A stretch of DNA of 64,000 bases from a bacterium. GTDB lineage: Bacteria > Pseudomonadota > Alphaproteobacteria > Caulobacterales > Hyphomonadaceae. Shown piece after piece: positions 52,213-61,513 of the stretch. Below the pieces are notes generated by a model. That model was given only the letters and a program-made list of their open reading frames with translations, was not told where the DNA came from and did not search any database. A program made the translations under genes and the position numbers. How positions within the stretch are numbered: position 1 is the first letter of the stretch; every line of letters begins with the position of its first letter. The stretch spans positions 62,001 through 126,000 of the forward strand of contig WGML01000004.1 of NCBI GenBank assembly GCA_016125045.1, in the 5' to 3' direction.

Positions 52213-54765
52213 TCAGTTGCCGCGCAGAAGGTCGCCGAGCCGCCGCCCGACTTCCTGGCGGGCGCGGTCCTCAAGGGTCGGGGCGTTGGCTGGCGTCTGG
52301 CCGTCGGCGGGTGCGGTCGCCGGATCGGTCCCCGGAGTGGTCGCATCTGGCGTTTCGGGGGACGTCGCCGCGGAAGCATCCTGCGGCGGCGTCCCTGCGG
52401 CCGGGGTGGGGGCGTTGCGCGCAGGTCCGAGCAGGATGGAGGAGAGGTCGCCGCCAAGCTGTCGGCGCAGCTCGGTGTCGATACGCGCCGAGGCGCGCTC
52501 GCGCAGCTGGCCTTCGGCCCGCTTGATCAGCCAGTCGAAATCGAATGACACGTCGACGCCCGACCAGCCGCCCGCAAACTTGATGGGCAGGCCGAAGCCT
52601 TCAACGCCGGCGGTCTTGTCGGTGAATTCGGGGAACAGGGAGAAGCTCAGCGACTGCTTGCCGATGTCGAGCGCGCCGCCGCCCGAAACCGAGAAGCCGG
52701 CGCCGGAGAAGGTCATGTCGGACATGGCCGCGACGCCGTCGCTCATCGCAAAGCTCGCCTTGAGATTGCGGAAGCGCGTCTCCGCGTTCCGGCCGAAGGC
52801 GTTGAGCGGGATGGACCGGGCGGCGAGCGAGTCCCGCGCGGTGCGGGCGAGCGCCGGAATGTCGACGCCCTTCATCACGCCCTCGGCGAAGGTGAATTTG
52901 CCCTCGCCGGCGAGCGAGGCCATCAGCGCATCAAGCGATCCGCCGGCGCCCGCGATATTGACCTTGAGGTCGCCAGCGCCTTCGAGCAGGTCGAAATCGG
53001 CCGCCGCGCCAAGGAAAGGTTTCAGCGACAGGCCCTTGAGGTCGGCGTCGATGGCGATCGCCGGCGTGCGCTGGCTTGCGTCGGCGACGATCCGCGCGCC
53101 GCCCGCCCCGCCGAAGAGAGAGGTTTGTTCGAGGTTCGCGACCAGCTTGCCGCCGTCGAGCGACACGAGAAGCCGCGACGGGCCGAAGGCGAATTTCTGG
53201 TATTTGAGCGCCTGCGCATCGAGGCTGAGATCGGCGTCGACGAGGGTGAGCGGAGAGAGGTCGAGCGGCTCGCTTCCCCAGCCCGGCTGCGGGGTCTCGG
53301 TCGCGGGCGCGCCGGAGGCCGCGGCGTAGGGGGTGATGTCGATCGGGCCCGTCTTGAGCTTGCCGGTGAGGCGGGGCTTGCCGGAAAACGCGAGCGCGGC
53401 GTCGCCGGTCGCGGTGATGTCGTCGAAATTGAGCGTCGCGCCCGAGAGTTTGAGATCGGTCGCCGACCCGGACATGTCGCCCGAAAGCGCGAAGCTGCGA
53501 TAGGCGGGGCCGTCCGGAAGCTCCGCCCCGGCGGCCCTGGCGAGCTGTTTGAGGTCGGGGGCGGCGAGCGCGAGCTTTCCGTCATAGGCGACGTCCTCGC
53601 GCAGCGTTGCATCCCCCTTGAAGGTGAGGGCGATGAGCCCGCCCTCGTGCCGGAAATCGATGTTCACGAAGCGGAGGTCACCGGCCTTGCCGGAGACCTG
53701 GGTTGAGGCCGAGGCCCGCCCGAGCGCGCCGCCGCCCGGCGCCGGGAAGGCGAGGGCGTTTGCAAGGTCGGTGAGGCGGGGCGCGTCGGCGGCCGCCTCG
53801 CCGATGACGGTGATCTCCTCGGCGAAGCGCACCTTGCCCTTGAAGTCGGCGTTGAGCAGGGGCGATTCATGGCGCGCCGACAGGATGTCGAGGGCGATGT
53901 CTGACGGTGTGCCGGTCGCCTCGCCATTCGCGGTGATGCGGCCAAGCGCGGGGCGTCCCGGGAGGTCTTCGACGCCGAAGGCGTCGGCGAGCGCGGTGGC
54001 GGAGGGGATCGCGCCGTCGAACTTGAATTTGAAGGCGGGCGCCTCGCCCCATGACATCTCGCCGGCGAGCGCGGTCTCGATGAGGTCGGTCGAGAGCCGG
54101 ATCGTCACCGGCGAGGCGACGCCCGCGAACATGTCCTGCGCGTTGTCGATGCGGCCGGAGATGGTGAAGGGGAGGTTGTCCGCCGCGCCGTCCGCCTCGA
54201 TGTCGATCGGGCGGTCGAGGGCGCGCAGGTCCGCCCGCAGGTTGAAGCCGGTGAGGGCGTGGGTCTGGCCGGACGCCTCGCTGCGATAGGACACGGCGCC
54301 GTCGCGGATGCGGATGTCGCCGAGCGCGGTCTGCATCTGCGGCGCGGGTTCGCCCTCCGCCGGGGCGGCGCCGGGGAGGTCGAAGGTCCAGTTGTTCGAG
54401 CCGTCGGCGCGTTCGACCAGGTTTATCTCCGGCTTCACGAGCACGAATTCGGAGATCTCGACGCGCTGGCTGAAGATGAGCGGGAAAAGCTTCACCGCGG
54501 CGCGGAGCTGGCCCATGCTGGCGAAGGGCGCGTCGCCGAAACCCTCGGGGTTGGCGATGGAGGCGTCGGACGCGCGCGCCTCGATGCGCGGAAACACGCT
54601 GAGACGGATCGGGCCTGCGACCACGACGTCGCGGCCGAGGGCCTGGCTGCCCGCCGACTGGATCTGGTCGCGGTACACCGATGACGGAATGAGCTGCGGC
54701 GCGATCAGCAATCCCACGATGAGAAGGCCGAACACGGCGAGCCCGATGAAGATATTGCGTCGCAT
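52213..54765 (-). CDS. AsmA-family protein
   Basis: An 850-aa inner-membrane-anchored periplasmic protein. A single N-terminal helix (FIGLAVFGLLIVGLLIAP) is followed by IPSSVYRDQIQSAGSQALGRDVVVAGPIRLSVFPRIEA in overlapping parts, the classical AsmA N-terminal domain, and by long beta-rich repeats as in the bridge-like AsmA/TamB/YhdP lipid-transfer group. The C-terminal part contains the AsmA-C region (about 600-760) and ends in a Pro/Ala/Asp-rich tail. The expected role is in outer-membrane lipid homeostasis. It is convergent with the small-gene cassette and divergent from cysD. Confidence 0.92.
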   Translation of the reverse strand: MRRNIFIGLAVFGLLIVGLLIAPQLIPSSVYRDQIQSAGSQALGRDVVVAGPIRLSVFPRIEARASDASIANPEGFGDAPFASMGQLRAAVKLFPLIFSQRVEISEFVLVKPEINLVERADGSNNWTFDLPGAAPAEGEPAPQMQTALGDIRIRDGAVSYRSEASGQTHALTGFNLRADLRALDRPIDIEADGAADNLPFTISGRIDNAQDMFAGVASPVTIRLSTDLIETALAGEMSWGEAPAFKFKFDGAIPSATALADAFGVEDLPGRPALGRITANGEATGTPSDIALDILSARHESPLLNADFKGKVRFAEEITVIGEAAADAPRLTDLANALAFPAPGGGALGRASASTQVSGKAGDLRFVNIDFRHEGGLIALTFKGDATLREDVAYDGKLALAAPDLKQLARAAGAELPDGPAYRSFALSGDMSGSATDLKLSGATLNFDDITATGDAALAFSGKPRLTGKLKTGPIDITPYAAASGAPATETPQPGWGSEPLDLSPLTLVDADLSLDAQALKYQKFAFGPSRLLVSLDGGKLVANLEQTSLFGGAGGARIVADASQRTPAIAIDADLKGLSLKPFLGAAADFDLLEGAGDLKVNIAGAGGSLDALMASLAGEGKFTFAEGVMKGVDIPALARTARDSLAARSIPLNAFGRNAETRFRNLKASFAMSDGVAAMSDMTFSGAGFSVSGGGALDIGKQSLSFSLFPEFTDKTAGVEGFGLPIKFAGGWSGVDVSFDFDWLIKRAEGQLRERASARIDTELRRQLGGDLSSILLGPARNAPTPAAGTPPQDASAATSPETPDATTPGTDPATAPADGQTPANAPTLEDRARQEVGRRLGDLLRGN

Positions 54766-54860
54766 GGGTCCGCTTTCCGGTGCGGCCGGGCCGTCGGCCC
54801 GCGCCTGAAATCCCCGAGGTGAATCGCTCCTCGAACAGGTGGCAATAAACCAGACTTCGC

Positions 54861-54879
54861 CGCTTTCGGCCAGAAAGCG
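54861..54879. promoter_or_regulatory. 7-bp dyad in the asmA-cysD intergenic region
   Basis: CGCTTTC (54861-54867) and GAAAGCG (54873-54879) flank GGCCA. It lies in the 263-bp divergent gap, 150 bp ahead of the cysD start, and could be an operator for the sulfate-assimilation genes; no regulator is recognisable nearby. Confidence 0.4.
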
Positions 54880-55028
54880 CCTGCAGGGACGCCGCTCGGC
54901 CGCCGGATCGTTAAGCCTGGGCGCCCTGACGGTTGAGTTGCGGCTGCTGGACGCTTCCGGCGTGCAACCCTACTTGCGGGGACGCGTCGGGGGTCCGCTC
55001 CGGCGTTTCACAGGAAGGCGCATCCTCC

Positions 55029-56036
55029 GTGGCCGAAAGCTTATCCCTCCCTGTTGGAGACGCAGCCGTTTCGACGATTGATGCGGCGCTTTCGGAGTAC
55101 GCCGCGCGCTTCGTCGACCGGCCGGGGCGGCGGGCGCCGCTGCCGCTGCATCTGAAGCGGCTGGAAGCCGAGAGCATACACATCATGCGCGAGGTGGCAG
55201 CCGGGTTCGAGAAGCCGGTGATGCTCTACTCGATCGGCAAGGATTCGAGCGTGATGCTGCATCTCGCGCTGAAGGCGTTCTGGCCGGCGCGTCCGCCCTT
55301 TCCGCTGCTGCACGTCGACACGACCTGGAAGTTCAGGGAGATGATCCGCTTCCGCGACACGCTCGCGGACAAGCTCGGGCTAAAGCTCCACGTCCACACC
55401 AATCAGGAAGGGCTGAAGCGCGGGATCAATCCGTTTGCGTCCGGATCGAGCCTGCACACGCAGGTGATGAAGACCGAAGCGCTGCGCCAGGCGCTCGACC
55501 ACCATCGTTTCGATGCGGCCTTCGGTGGCGCGCGGCGGGACGAGGAGAAGTCGCGCGCCAAGGAGCGGATCTTCTCGTTTCGCAACGCAAGCCATGGCTG
55601 GGACCCGAAGGCGCAGCGGCCGGAGCTCTGGAGCCTCTACAACACGCGGCGCGCGCGGGGGGAATCGATCCGCGTCTTCCCGCTCTCCAACTGGACCGAG
55701 CTCGACATCTGGGCCTACATCGCCGAGGAGGCGATCCCCATCGTGCCGCTCTATTTCGCGGCGCGCCGCCCAACCGCGGAGCGCGACGGCCAGATCTTCA
55801 TGGTCGACGACGAGCGCATGCCGATGGAGCCGGGCGAGACCCCGGTCGCGCGCATGGTCCGGTTCCGCACGCTCGGCTGCTACCCGCTCACCGCAGGCGT
55901 CGAGAGCGAGGCGGCGACGCTAGATGAGATCATCGCGGAGATGCTGACGGCGACGACGTCGGAGCGTTCGGGCCGGCTGATCGACCGCGACGAGAGCGGG
56001 TCGATGGAAAAGAAGAAGCGCGAGGGGTATTTCTGA
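55029..56036 (+). CDS. cysD: Sulfate adenylyltransferase subunit 2
   Basis: A 335-aa PP-loop (PAPS reductase-like) subunit that, with CysN, makes adenosine 5'-phosphosulfate from sulfate and ATP. The signature is [35 protein letters not shown] (the PP-loop SxGKDS), [12 protein letters not shown] and [21 protein letters not shown]. The C-terminus EKKKREGYF is conserved. The start is not certain: GTG 55029 gives about 45 residues before the conserved core, more than in most CysD. The stop is 2 bp before cysNC, so the two form an operon. Confidence 0.95.
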   Translation: MAESLSLPVGDAAVSTIDAALSEYAARFVDRPGRRAPLPLHLKRLEAESIHIMREVAAGFEKPVMLYSIGKDSSVMLHLALKAFWPARPPFPLLHVDTTWKFREMIRFRDTLADKLGLKLHVHTNQEGLKRGINPFASGSSLHTQVMKTEALRQALDHHRFDAAFGGARRDEEKSRAKERIFSFRNASHGWDPKAQRPELWSLYNTRRARGESIRVFPLSNWTELDIWAYIAEEAIPIVPLYFAARRPTAERDGQIFMVDDERMPMEPGETPVARMVRFRTLGCYPLTAGVESEAATLDEIIAEMLTATTSERSGRLIDRDESGSMEKKKREGYF

Positions 56037-56038
56037 TC

Positions 56039-58048
56039 ATGCTGCCGGTTGCGACATCCGCCGCCAGGGCCGAGGCGCAGACGCAGCCGGGTGCCGGCGC
56101 ACCGGCGCTCTCCGTCGCCGCGAGCCTCGCCCGCGAGCTCGCCGCCGCGGAGCTGGGCGTGCTGCGCTTCATCACCTGCGGATCGGTGGATGACGGGAAG
56201 TCGACGCTGATCGGGCGGCTGCTCTACGACACCAAGCTCATCTTCGAGGACCAGCTCGCGGCGCTCGAGGCCGACAGCGCCCGTCACGGGACGCAAGGCG
56301 GCGCGATCGACTTCGCCCTGCTGCTTGACGGGCTCGAGGCCGAACGGGAACAGGGCATCACGATCGACGTCGCCTATCGCTTCTTTGCGACCGACAAGCG
56401 CAAATTCATCGTCGCGGACACGCCGGGGCACGAGCAGTATACGCGCAACATGGCGACCGGGGCCTCGACCGCCGATGTGGCGGTGATCCTGATCGATGCG
56501 CGCAAGGGCGTGCTCACCCAGACGCGCAGGCACGCCTATATCAGCCACCTGCTCGGGGTCCGTTCGGTCGTGCTCGCGGTCAACAAGATGGACCTCATCG
56601 GCCATGACGAGGCGAAGTTCCGCGAGATCGTCGCGTCGTTCGGCGACTTCGCCCGCGGCCTTGCCTTCGACGAGGTGGCGGCGATCCCGATGTCGGCGCT
56701 GAACGGCGACAATGTCACCCGCCGGTCGGAGGTCATGGACTGGTATCGGGGACCGCACCTCCTCCAGCACCTCGAAACCGTGGACGCGCGCCGGGGCCGC
56801 GTTGATAAGACTCAGGCTGGCGCGACAGACGCCCCGTTCCGTCTTCCCGTCCAGTGGGTGAACCGTCCCGACCAGTCCTTCCGCGGCTACGCCGGAACGA
56901 TCGCCTCGGGATCGATCTCGGTCGGGGACGAGGTGGTCGTCGCGCGATCGGGGCGGATGTCTCGCGTGATGTCCATCGTCACGGCCGACGGCGACCTGCC
57001 AGGCGCGTCCGCCGGGGATGCGGTGACGCTGTTGGTCGCCGACGAGATCGACGCGTCGCGCGGCGACGTGTTCAGCCGGCCGGACGCGCGGCCGATGGTG
57101 AGCCCGCGCATTTCGGCGCATGTCCTGTGGATGAATGAGGAGCCGCTCCAGCCCGGCCGGACCTACCTCATGAAGTGCGGCGCCCAGCTCGTTCAAGCGG
57201 TTGCATCCCGCATCGCGCACCGCGTGGACGTCAACACGATGGCGCGGGAGGAGGCCTCGGCGCTGGCGCTCAACGAGGTCGGCCTTTGCTGGTTCAACCT
57301 CAACCAGCCGCTGGCGTTCGACACCTACGCCGCCAATCGCGAGACCGGCGCATTCATCCTGATCGACCGGTTCTCGAACCAGACGGTTGCGGCGGGGATG
57401 ATCGAGGCGTCGCTGATGGAAGCGACGAATGTGCACACGCAGGCGATGTCGGTGGACAAGGCGGCGCGGTCGCGTCTCAAGGGACACAAGCCGGCTGTAC
57501 TGTGGTTCACCGGGCTGTCCGGCGCGGGCAAATCGACGATCGCGAACCTTGTGGAGCGACGGCTCTACGATCTCGGCGTGCACACCCATTCGCTCGACGG
57601 CGACAATGTTCGCCAGGGCCTGAACAGCGATCTCGGCTTCTCGGACGCCGAAAGGGTGGAAAACATCCGGCGTGTGGGCGAGGTGGCCAAGTTGTTCGTT
57701 GATGCGGGCCTTATCGTCACCTGCTCGTTCATTTCGCCCTTCCAGGCCGAGCGCGACGCCGTGCGGGGACTGCTGGCGCCGGGTGAGTTCATCGAGGTGT
57801 TCGTCGACGTGCCGCTGGCCGTCGCCGAGGCGCGCGACCCGAAGGGGCTCTACAAGCGCGCTCGCGCGGGGGACATCCGCAATTTCACCGGCGTGGACAG
57901 TCCATATGAACCGCCGGCCGCGCCGGACTTGCGCCTTGACGCCTCAACGGCGACGGCTGAAGCGCTCGCCGCCCGGGTCATCGCCCATTTGCGGGACGCC
58001 GGCCTCATCGAGACGCAGCTGAGCGAGGCGCTCGACTGGAGCATCTGA
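56039..58048 (+). CDS. cysNC: Bifunctional sulfate adenylyltransferase subunit 1 / APS kinase
   Basis: A 669-aa fusion. The N-terminal EF-Tu-like GTPase (CysN) carries [15 protein letters not shown] (48-62), [12 protein letters not shown] and NKMDL; GTP hydrolysis drives sulfate activation. The C-terminal APS kinase (CysC, from about 480) has the P-loop [18 protein letters not shown] (about 493-510), [11 protein letters not shown] and CSFISPF with the phospho-accepting Ser. It converts APS to PAPS. The CysN-CysC fusion is common in alphaproteobacteria (NodQ type). It serves sulfate assimilation and sulfation; in this window two sulfatases could deliver the sulfate. Confidence 0.96.
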   Translation: MLPVATSAARAEAQTQPGAGAPALSVAASLARELAAAELGVLRFITCGSVDDGKSTLIGRLLYDTKLIFEDQLAALEADSARHGTQGGAIDFALLLDGLEAEREQGITIDVAYRFFATDKRKFIVADTPGHEQYTRNMATGASTADVAVILIDARKGVLTQTRRHAYISHLLGVRSVVLAVNKMDLIGHDEAKFREIVASFGDFARGLAFDEVAAIPMSALNGDNVTRRSEVMDWYRGPHLLQHLETVDARRGRVDKTQAGATDAPFRLPVQWVNRPDQSFRGYAGTIASGSISVGDEVVVARSGRMSRVMSIVTADGDLPGASAGDAVTLLVADEIDASRGDVFSRPDARPMVSPRISAHVLWMNEEPLQPGRTYLMKCGAQLVQAVASRIAHRVDVNTMAREEASALALNEVGLCWFNLNQPLAFDTYAANRETGAFILIDRFSNQTVAAGMIEASLMEATNVHTQAMSVDKAARSRLKGHKPAVLWFTGLSGAGKSTIANLVERRLYDLGVHTHSLDGDNVRQGLNSDLGFSDAERVENIRRVGEVAKLFVDAGLIVTCSFISPFQAERDAVRGLLAPGEFIEVFVDVPLAVAEARDPKGLYKRARAGDIRNFTGVDSPYEPPAAPDLRLDASTATAEALAARVIAHLRDAGLIETQLSEALDWSI

Positions 58049-58137
58049 GCGCGCCTGTTTGAGGCGGCTGTTGACGGCATCTGTTGACGGGAACGCAACC
58101 TTGGGTTGTATTTCGGGCATCCGTCCGGAGTATGACC

Positions 58138-59409
58138 ATGCAGGATGCACGCACGCGCGACGCCGAAGAAGATCGTCCGCCCCTGTTCCCGCGATTGACA
58201 GCGCTCGATCCCGCCGCGCGGATCGACCCCTATCCCGTGCTGGCGGAGGCGCGCGCGACGTCGGACGGCGGCATGATCCGGGATGCACGTTCTGGTTGCT
58301 GGCTGGCGCTCGATCACGCCTGCGCGCGCACGATCCTCGCCGATTTCGAGCACTGGAAGAACCCTGAGCGCGCCCGCCCGGAAGAGACGGCGATCCGACG
58401 CCGGCGCGAGACAACGCCCGAGGGGCTGGATTTTCCGGAAGATCACCGGGTGTCGATGCTCGATCTTGATCCGCCCGATCACGCGCGGGTCCGCGAACCG
58501 ATTGTCGCCGCGCTCAATGCACGGGTGGCGGCCTTCCACGCCGAGGCGGAGACCATCGTCGAGCGGGTGTTGGACGGACTTGATGGAGGCGGCCGCGCCG
58601 ATCTGGTCGCGGCGGTCGCGGAACAGGTTCCGATCGCGTGCATCGGGGCGATTCTCGGCGTGCCAGCCGAAGAGAACGATGCGTTCCGTTGCTGGGTGGA
58701 GGGGCTGTCGCAGACTTTCAATCCGTCGCGGACCGCCGAGGAGTCGCGGACGCTGGCGCGGTCATCGAACGCGGTCGCGGCCTTCATGCGGCGTGCGCTC
58801 GGCGAGCGGCGGGGGCGACCCTCCGATGATCTCATCGGCGACATGGCGCGCGTCCAGGCGGCGGGCGCGCCGCTGACGGACGCCGAAATCACGTTCAACC
58901 TGCGCGGGCTGCTGATCGCGGGGCATGTGACGACGACTGACCTCATCGCGAACGCGGCCTGGCTTGTGCTCACCCATCCGGACGCCCGCCGCCGCCTGAT
59001 GCTGGAGCCGGGTCTCTGGGCCGGGGCCGTCGAGGAGGCGTTGCGACTGGAATCGCCGGTCGATTTCACCTGGCGGATCGCCTGCCGGTCCGGGCCGATG
59101 GGCGGGGTCGAGGTGGGCGAGGGGGAGGCGGTGAGCGTGTTCCTTCGCGGGGCGAACCGCGATCCGGCGGCGTTCGAGGCGCCGGATGTGTTCGACATCT
59201 CACGGCGCGGGGTCAGGCATGTCGCCTTCGGTGGCGGGGCGCATGGGTGTCCCGGTGCGCCGCTGGCGCGGATGGAGGCGCGGATCACGCTGCGCCGGCT
59301 GTTCGAGCGGTATCCGGCCGCGCGGCTCGCCGACCCCGATGCGCCGCCGGCGTGGCGGGGGCTGCCGGGCTTTCGCGGGCTGGAACGACTCGAGGTCCGG
59401 CTCGACTGA
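58138..59409 (+). CDS. Cytochrome P450
   Basis: A 423-aa soluble bacterial P450. The haem-binding loop is FGGGAHGCPGAPLARME with the proximal Cys near 371; the K-helix has EALRLESP (E-x-x-R); ISRRGVRHVAFG precedes the Cys pocket. In the I-helix the sequence is AGHVTTTDL (about 261-269), where most P450s have AGxETT or AGxDTT: the acidic residue that assists oxygen cleavage is Val264. An altered mechanism or substrate-assisted catalysis is possible. ATG 58138 is preferred because CGGAG lies 7 nt upstream; ATG 58132 is also possible. No ferredoxin gene is adjacent. Substrate unknown. Confidence 0.93.
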   Translation: MQDARTRDAEEDRPPLFPRLTALDPAARIDPYPVLAEARATSDGGMIRDARSGCWLALDHACARTILADFEHWKNPERARPEETAIRRRRETTPEGLDFPEDHRVSMLDLDPPDHARVREPIVAALNARVAAFHAEAETIVERVLDGLDGGGRADLVAAVAEQVPIACIGAILGVPAEENDAFRCWVEGLSQTFNPSRTAEESRTLARSSNAVAAFMRRALGERRGRPSDDLIGDMARVQAAGAPLTDAEITFNLRGLLIAGHVTTTDLIANAAWLVLTHPDARRRLMLEPGLWAGAVEEALRLESPVDFTWRIACRSGPMGGVEVGEGEAVSVFLRGANRDPAAFEAPDVFDISRRGVRHVAFGGGAHGCPGAPLARMEARITLRRLFERYPAARLADPDAPPAWRGLPGFRGLERLEVRLD

Positions 59410-59517
59410 GGGGTCCCCAGCGCCGGTCCCCGCGCTGGCCCCCGCTTCGGCGCCTTGCGGGCGGAAGCGGGGACCGGGGGGCTTCCGATCCGGGGCTGGT
59501 GGAAGGGAGATGGGCGT

Positions 59518-59787
59518 CTATCGCCCGGCGCGGCGGGCCGCCATCTGCTTGAAGCCCTCCGTGATTTCCGCCTCGGTGAGCTTGCCGTCAGCGTTGGCGT
59601 CCATGAAGGTGAAGCCCTGTTCGCGACGGCCGGCGGCGGTCCATTCGGCGAGCGAGACATCGCCGCTCTTGTCGGTGTCGGCGGCGGCGACGACTTCCTT
59701 GGGCGTCGGCATCGGGCCGTCCGGGCGCTGGGCGTGAGCGGCGAGGCCGAGTCCGAGGGTCGAGGCGATGAGAAGGACGCGCATCAT
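59518..59787 (-). CDS. Exported EF-hand protein
   Basis: An 89-aa protein with a signal peptide (MMRVLLIASTLGLGLAAHAQ) and two EF-hand calcium loops, DTDKSGDVSLAEW and DANADGKLTEAEI, each with the acidic 1, 3, 5, 9 and 12 positions largely kept. It should bind calcium in the periplasm. The start at ATG 59787 is supported by GGAGA 5 nt upstream; an ATG at 59799 overlaps that ribosome-binding site and is less likely. Such small EF-hand proteins are common in caulobacterial genomes; no partner is known. Confidence 0.88.
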   Translation of the reverse strand: MMRVLLIASTLGLGLAAHAQRPDGPMPTPKEVVAAADTDKSGDVSLAEWTAAGRREQGFTFMDANADGKLTEAEITEGFKQMAARRAGR

Positions 59788-60102
59788 GGGGGTCTCCATT
59801 GGTTGTGCGGCGACGTCTGGCGGCGCCCGGTGCGGGCGTCGTCGGCGGATATAACGCAGCGCCCCCGTGCGCGCCGTCTCTGAGATGCAGCTCGATACAC
59901 TTTGATACAGTCAGGCCGGGTTTCAGTCAGGCTGGGTTACAGTCAGGCCGGCGTCGCTCTGAACCATCACCTTGAAGGATCGCGTCCCGCAGTTCCTTTT
60001 TTGTACGCGGAAGGGCGCCGAGGCGATGGCGTCCGGCCGGGTCAGGCGATAAGTGACACCGCGCACTCGCCTTTGCGTCAGCCCACAGGAAAGCCCTCCG
60101 CC
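59788..60102. other. 315-bp divergent intergenic region
   Basis: It separates the EF-hand gene from the DUF1993 gene. The main feature is a 16-bp tandem repeat at 59908-59951. Promoters for both genes should lie here; a TTGATACAG and GATACAC pair sits near 59894-59910, but no convincing -35/-10 set can be fixed. Nothing else is apparent. Confidence 0.5.
59908..59951 (+). repeat. 16-bp tandem repeat, 2.75 copies
   Basis: CAGTCAGGCCGGGTTT (59908-59923), CAGTCAGGCTGGGTTA (59924-59939) and the first 12 bases of a third copy (59940-59951) follow each other without gaps, differing at two positions. It lies in a divergent promoter region. Confidence 0.85.
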
Positions 60103-60612
60103 ATGAGTTTCTCAGCCTCCGGACTTCTGAAATCCACCAGCCGGCAGACGCTCGGCGCGCTCGCAGGCGTCCTGCAGAAGGGCGCGACCTACACCCAGTC
60201 TCTGAAGGCGCCCGAGGAGGTGATGCTCGCCGCGCGGCTCTACCCGGACATGTTCCCGCTGTCGCGCCAGGTGCAGATCGCGTGCGACCAGATCACGCGG
60301 GGGTCGGCGCGGCTCGCGGGGGTGGATCTTCCGTCTTTCCCGGACACCGAGACGACCTTCGCCGAACTCATCGCCCGGACGCGGGCCGCGGATGCCTTCT
60401 GCCAGTCGATGTCGAGCGAGGCGATCGACGCGCGGACCGGGGAGTCGCTCACCGTGCCGATCGGCGGCGGGCAGGAAATGACCACGACCTGCGGCGCTTT
60501 CCTGAGCGGGTTCATCCTGCCGAACCTGTATTTCCACGCGGCGACGGCCTACGCGATCCTGCGCCACAATGGAGCGCCGCTCGGCAAGCGCGACTTCCTG
60601 TCGCCAGGCTGA
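60103..60612 (+). CDS. DUF1993 family protein
   Basis: A 169-aa soluble protein with the DUF1993 pattern: SRQTLGALAGVLQKGATY near the N-terminus, ARLYPDMFPLSRQVQIACDQ, DTETTFAELIARTRAA, and FLSGFILPNLYFHAATAYAILRHNG towards the C-terminus. The four-helix fold is related to DinB-like bundles. Fungal and bacterial homologues are uncharacterised. ATG 60103 gives the expected N-terminus; an upstream in-frame extension to 59902 crosses the tandem repeat and is not real. The gene appears to be on its own. Confidence 0.88.
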   Translation: MSFSASGLLKSTSRQTLGALAGVLQKGATYTQSLKAPEEVMLAARLYPDMFPLSRQVQIACDQITRGSARLAGVDLPSFPDTETTFAELIARTRAADAFCQSMSSEAIDARTGESLTVPIGGGQEMTTTCGAFLSGFILPNLYFHAATAYAILRHNGAPLGKRDFLSPG

Positions 60613-60634
60613 TCCCGCGTTCGGCGCGCTTGTC

Positions 60635-60665
60635 TTGCGACTATGGCCAGCGGACTTGGTATAGT
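60635..60665 (+). promoter_or_regulatory. Weak promoter candidate before the ZIP-like gene
   Basis: TTGCGA (60635-60640) and TATAGT (60660-60665) are 19 bp apart, about 100 bp before the ZIP-like start. The -10 stands out in the local sequence, but the spacing is long. Confidence 0.35.
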
Positions 60666-60769
60666 ATAACGAGGCCGAGGGTCGTTCTGGCCTTCTGGGT
60701 CTGGCGGGGCGGCCAGGTCCGGGGTCGCCCGCCGGCGACGTCCGACGACTGCAACTGATCGCGCGCACA

Positions 60770-61426
60770 ATGACCGATGAGATCACCATCATCCTCATGT
60801 CGACCGCGGCCGCCACGCTCGGCGTGATCGCGGGACGATTGTGGGCGGGCGCGTCCCGCTGGTCGGCGGGGGCGGAGATGCTGGCCGGCGTCGTTCTCAT
60901 CGCCGCCGCGCTGTTCCACTTCGCGCCGGAAGTGCTGCACATGGGCGGAGCCGCGCCCTACATGGCGCTCGTCGGGGCGAGCGTCGCGCTGATCGTCGAT
61001 GCGGTGCTTGCGCGCGATCCGCACGATGATCACGCCGGGCTTGATCGCGGACGGGCCGGGGCGGCGCTCGGCGTGCTCGCGGTGCACTCGACGCTCGACG
61101 GTGCGCTCTACGCGCTCTCCTTCGGGCATGACCATTCGAGCGGCCTGTTCGCCGCGGCGGGCCTGCTGCTGCATGAGCTTCCCGAGGGGGCGGCGGCGGC
61201 CTTTCTCGCGGCGCAGTTCGGCTGGCGGCCGGCGCGCGTCTGGAGCGTTGCGATCCTCGCCTCGGCGCTGACGACGCCCGCGGGCTGGTATGCGGCCCGC
61301 GCGATGGAGCCGTCCGTCGCCTCGATCGCGGAGGGGTTGTTTGCGATGACGGCGGGAATTCTCTCCTATATCGGACTGCGGCTCGTGGTCCGCGCGCTCT
61401 GGCCGAAGCGCGGCCTCGCGAAATAG
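60770..61426 (+). CDS. ZIP-family metal transporter-like membrane protein
   Basis: A 218-aa protein with about seven hydrophobic helices. The two ZIP metal-site helices are recognisable: LAVHSTLDGALYALSFGHDH (usually HNxxDG or HNFPEG) and LLLHELPEGAAAAFLA, which matches the ZIP consensus HExPEG. A short His/Asp-rich loop (DPHDDHAG) is also typical. It would move zinc or another divalent ion across the inner membrane. There is no good ribosome-binding site before ATG 60770, and the protein is a little shorter than bacterial ZupT (about 257 aa), so the start could be elsewhere. Confidence 0.8.
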   Translation: MTDEITIILMSTAAATLGVIAGRLWAGASRWSAGAEMLAGVVLIAAALFHFAPEVLHMGGAAPYMALVGASVALIVDAVLARDPHDDHAGLDRGRAGAALGVLAVHSTLDGALYALSFGHDHSSGLFAAAGLLLHELPEGAAAAFLAAQFGWRPARVWSVAILASALTTPAGWYAARAMEPSVASIAEGLFAMTAGILSYIGLRLVVRALWPKRGLAK

Positions 61427-61513
61427 CGGGCCTCACGGGGTTCGCGACACGCGGCCGACGGCCTATAACCGGACCATCGAGACAGGGACGCAGCAGCAGA
61501 CCGGAGGCGACCG

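Noticed and set aside
54769-55028. Possible riboswitch upstream of cysD.
   Set aside because: I could not match a SAM-type or other known aptamer core; only a small dyad at 54861-54879 is supported.
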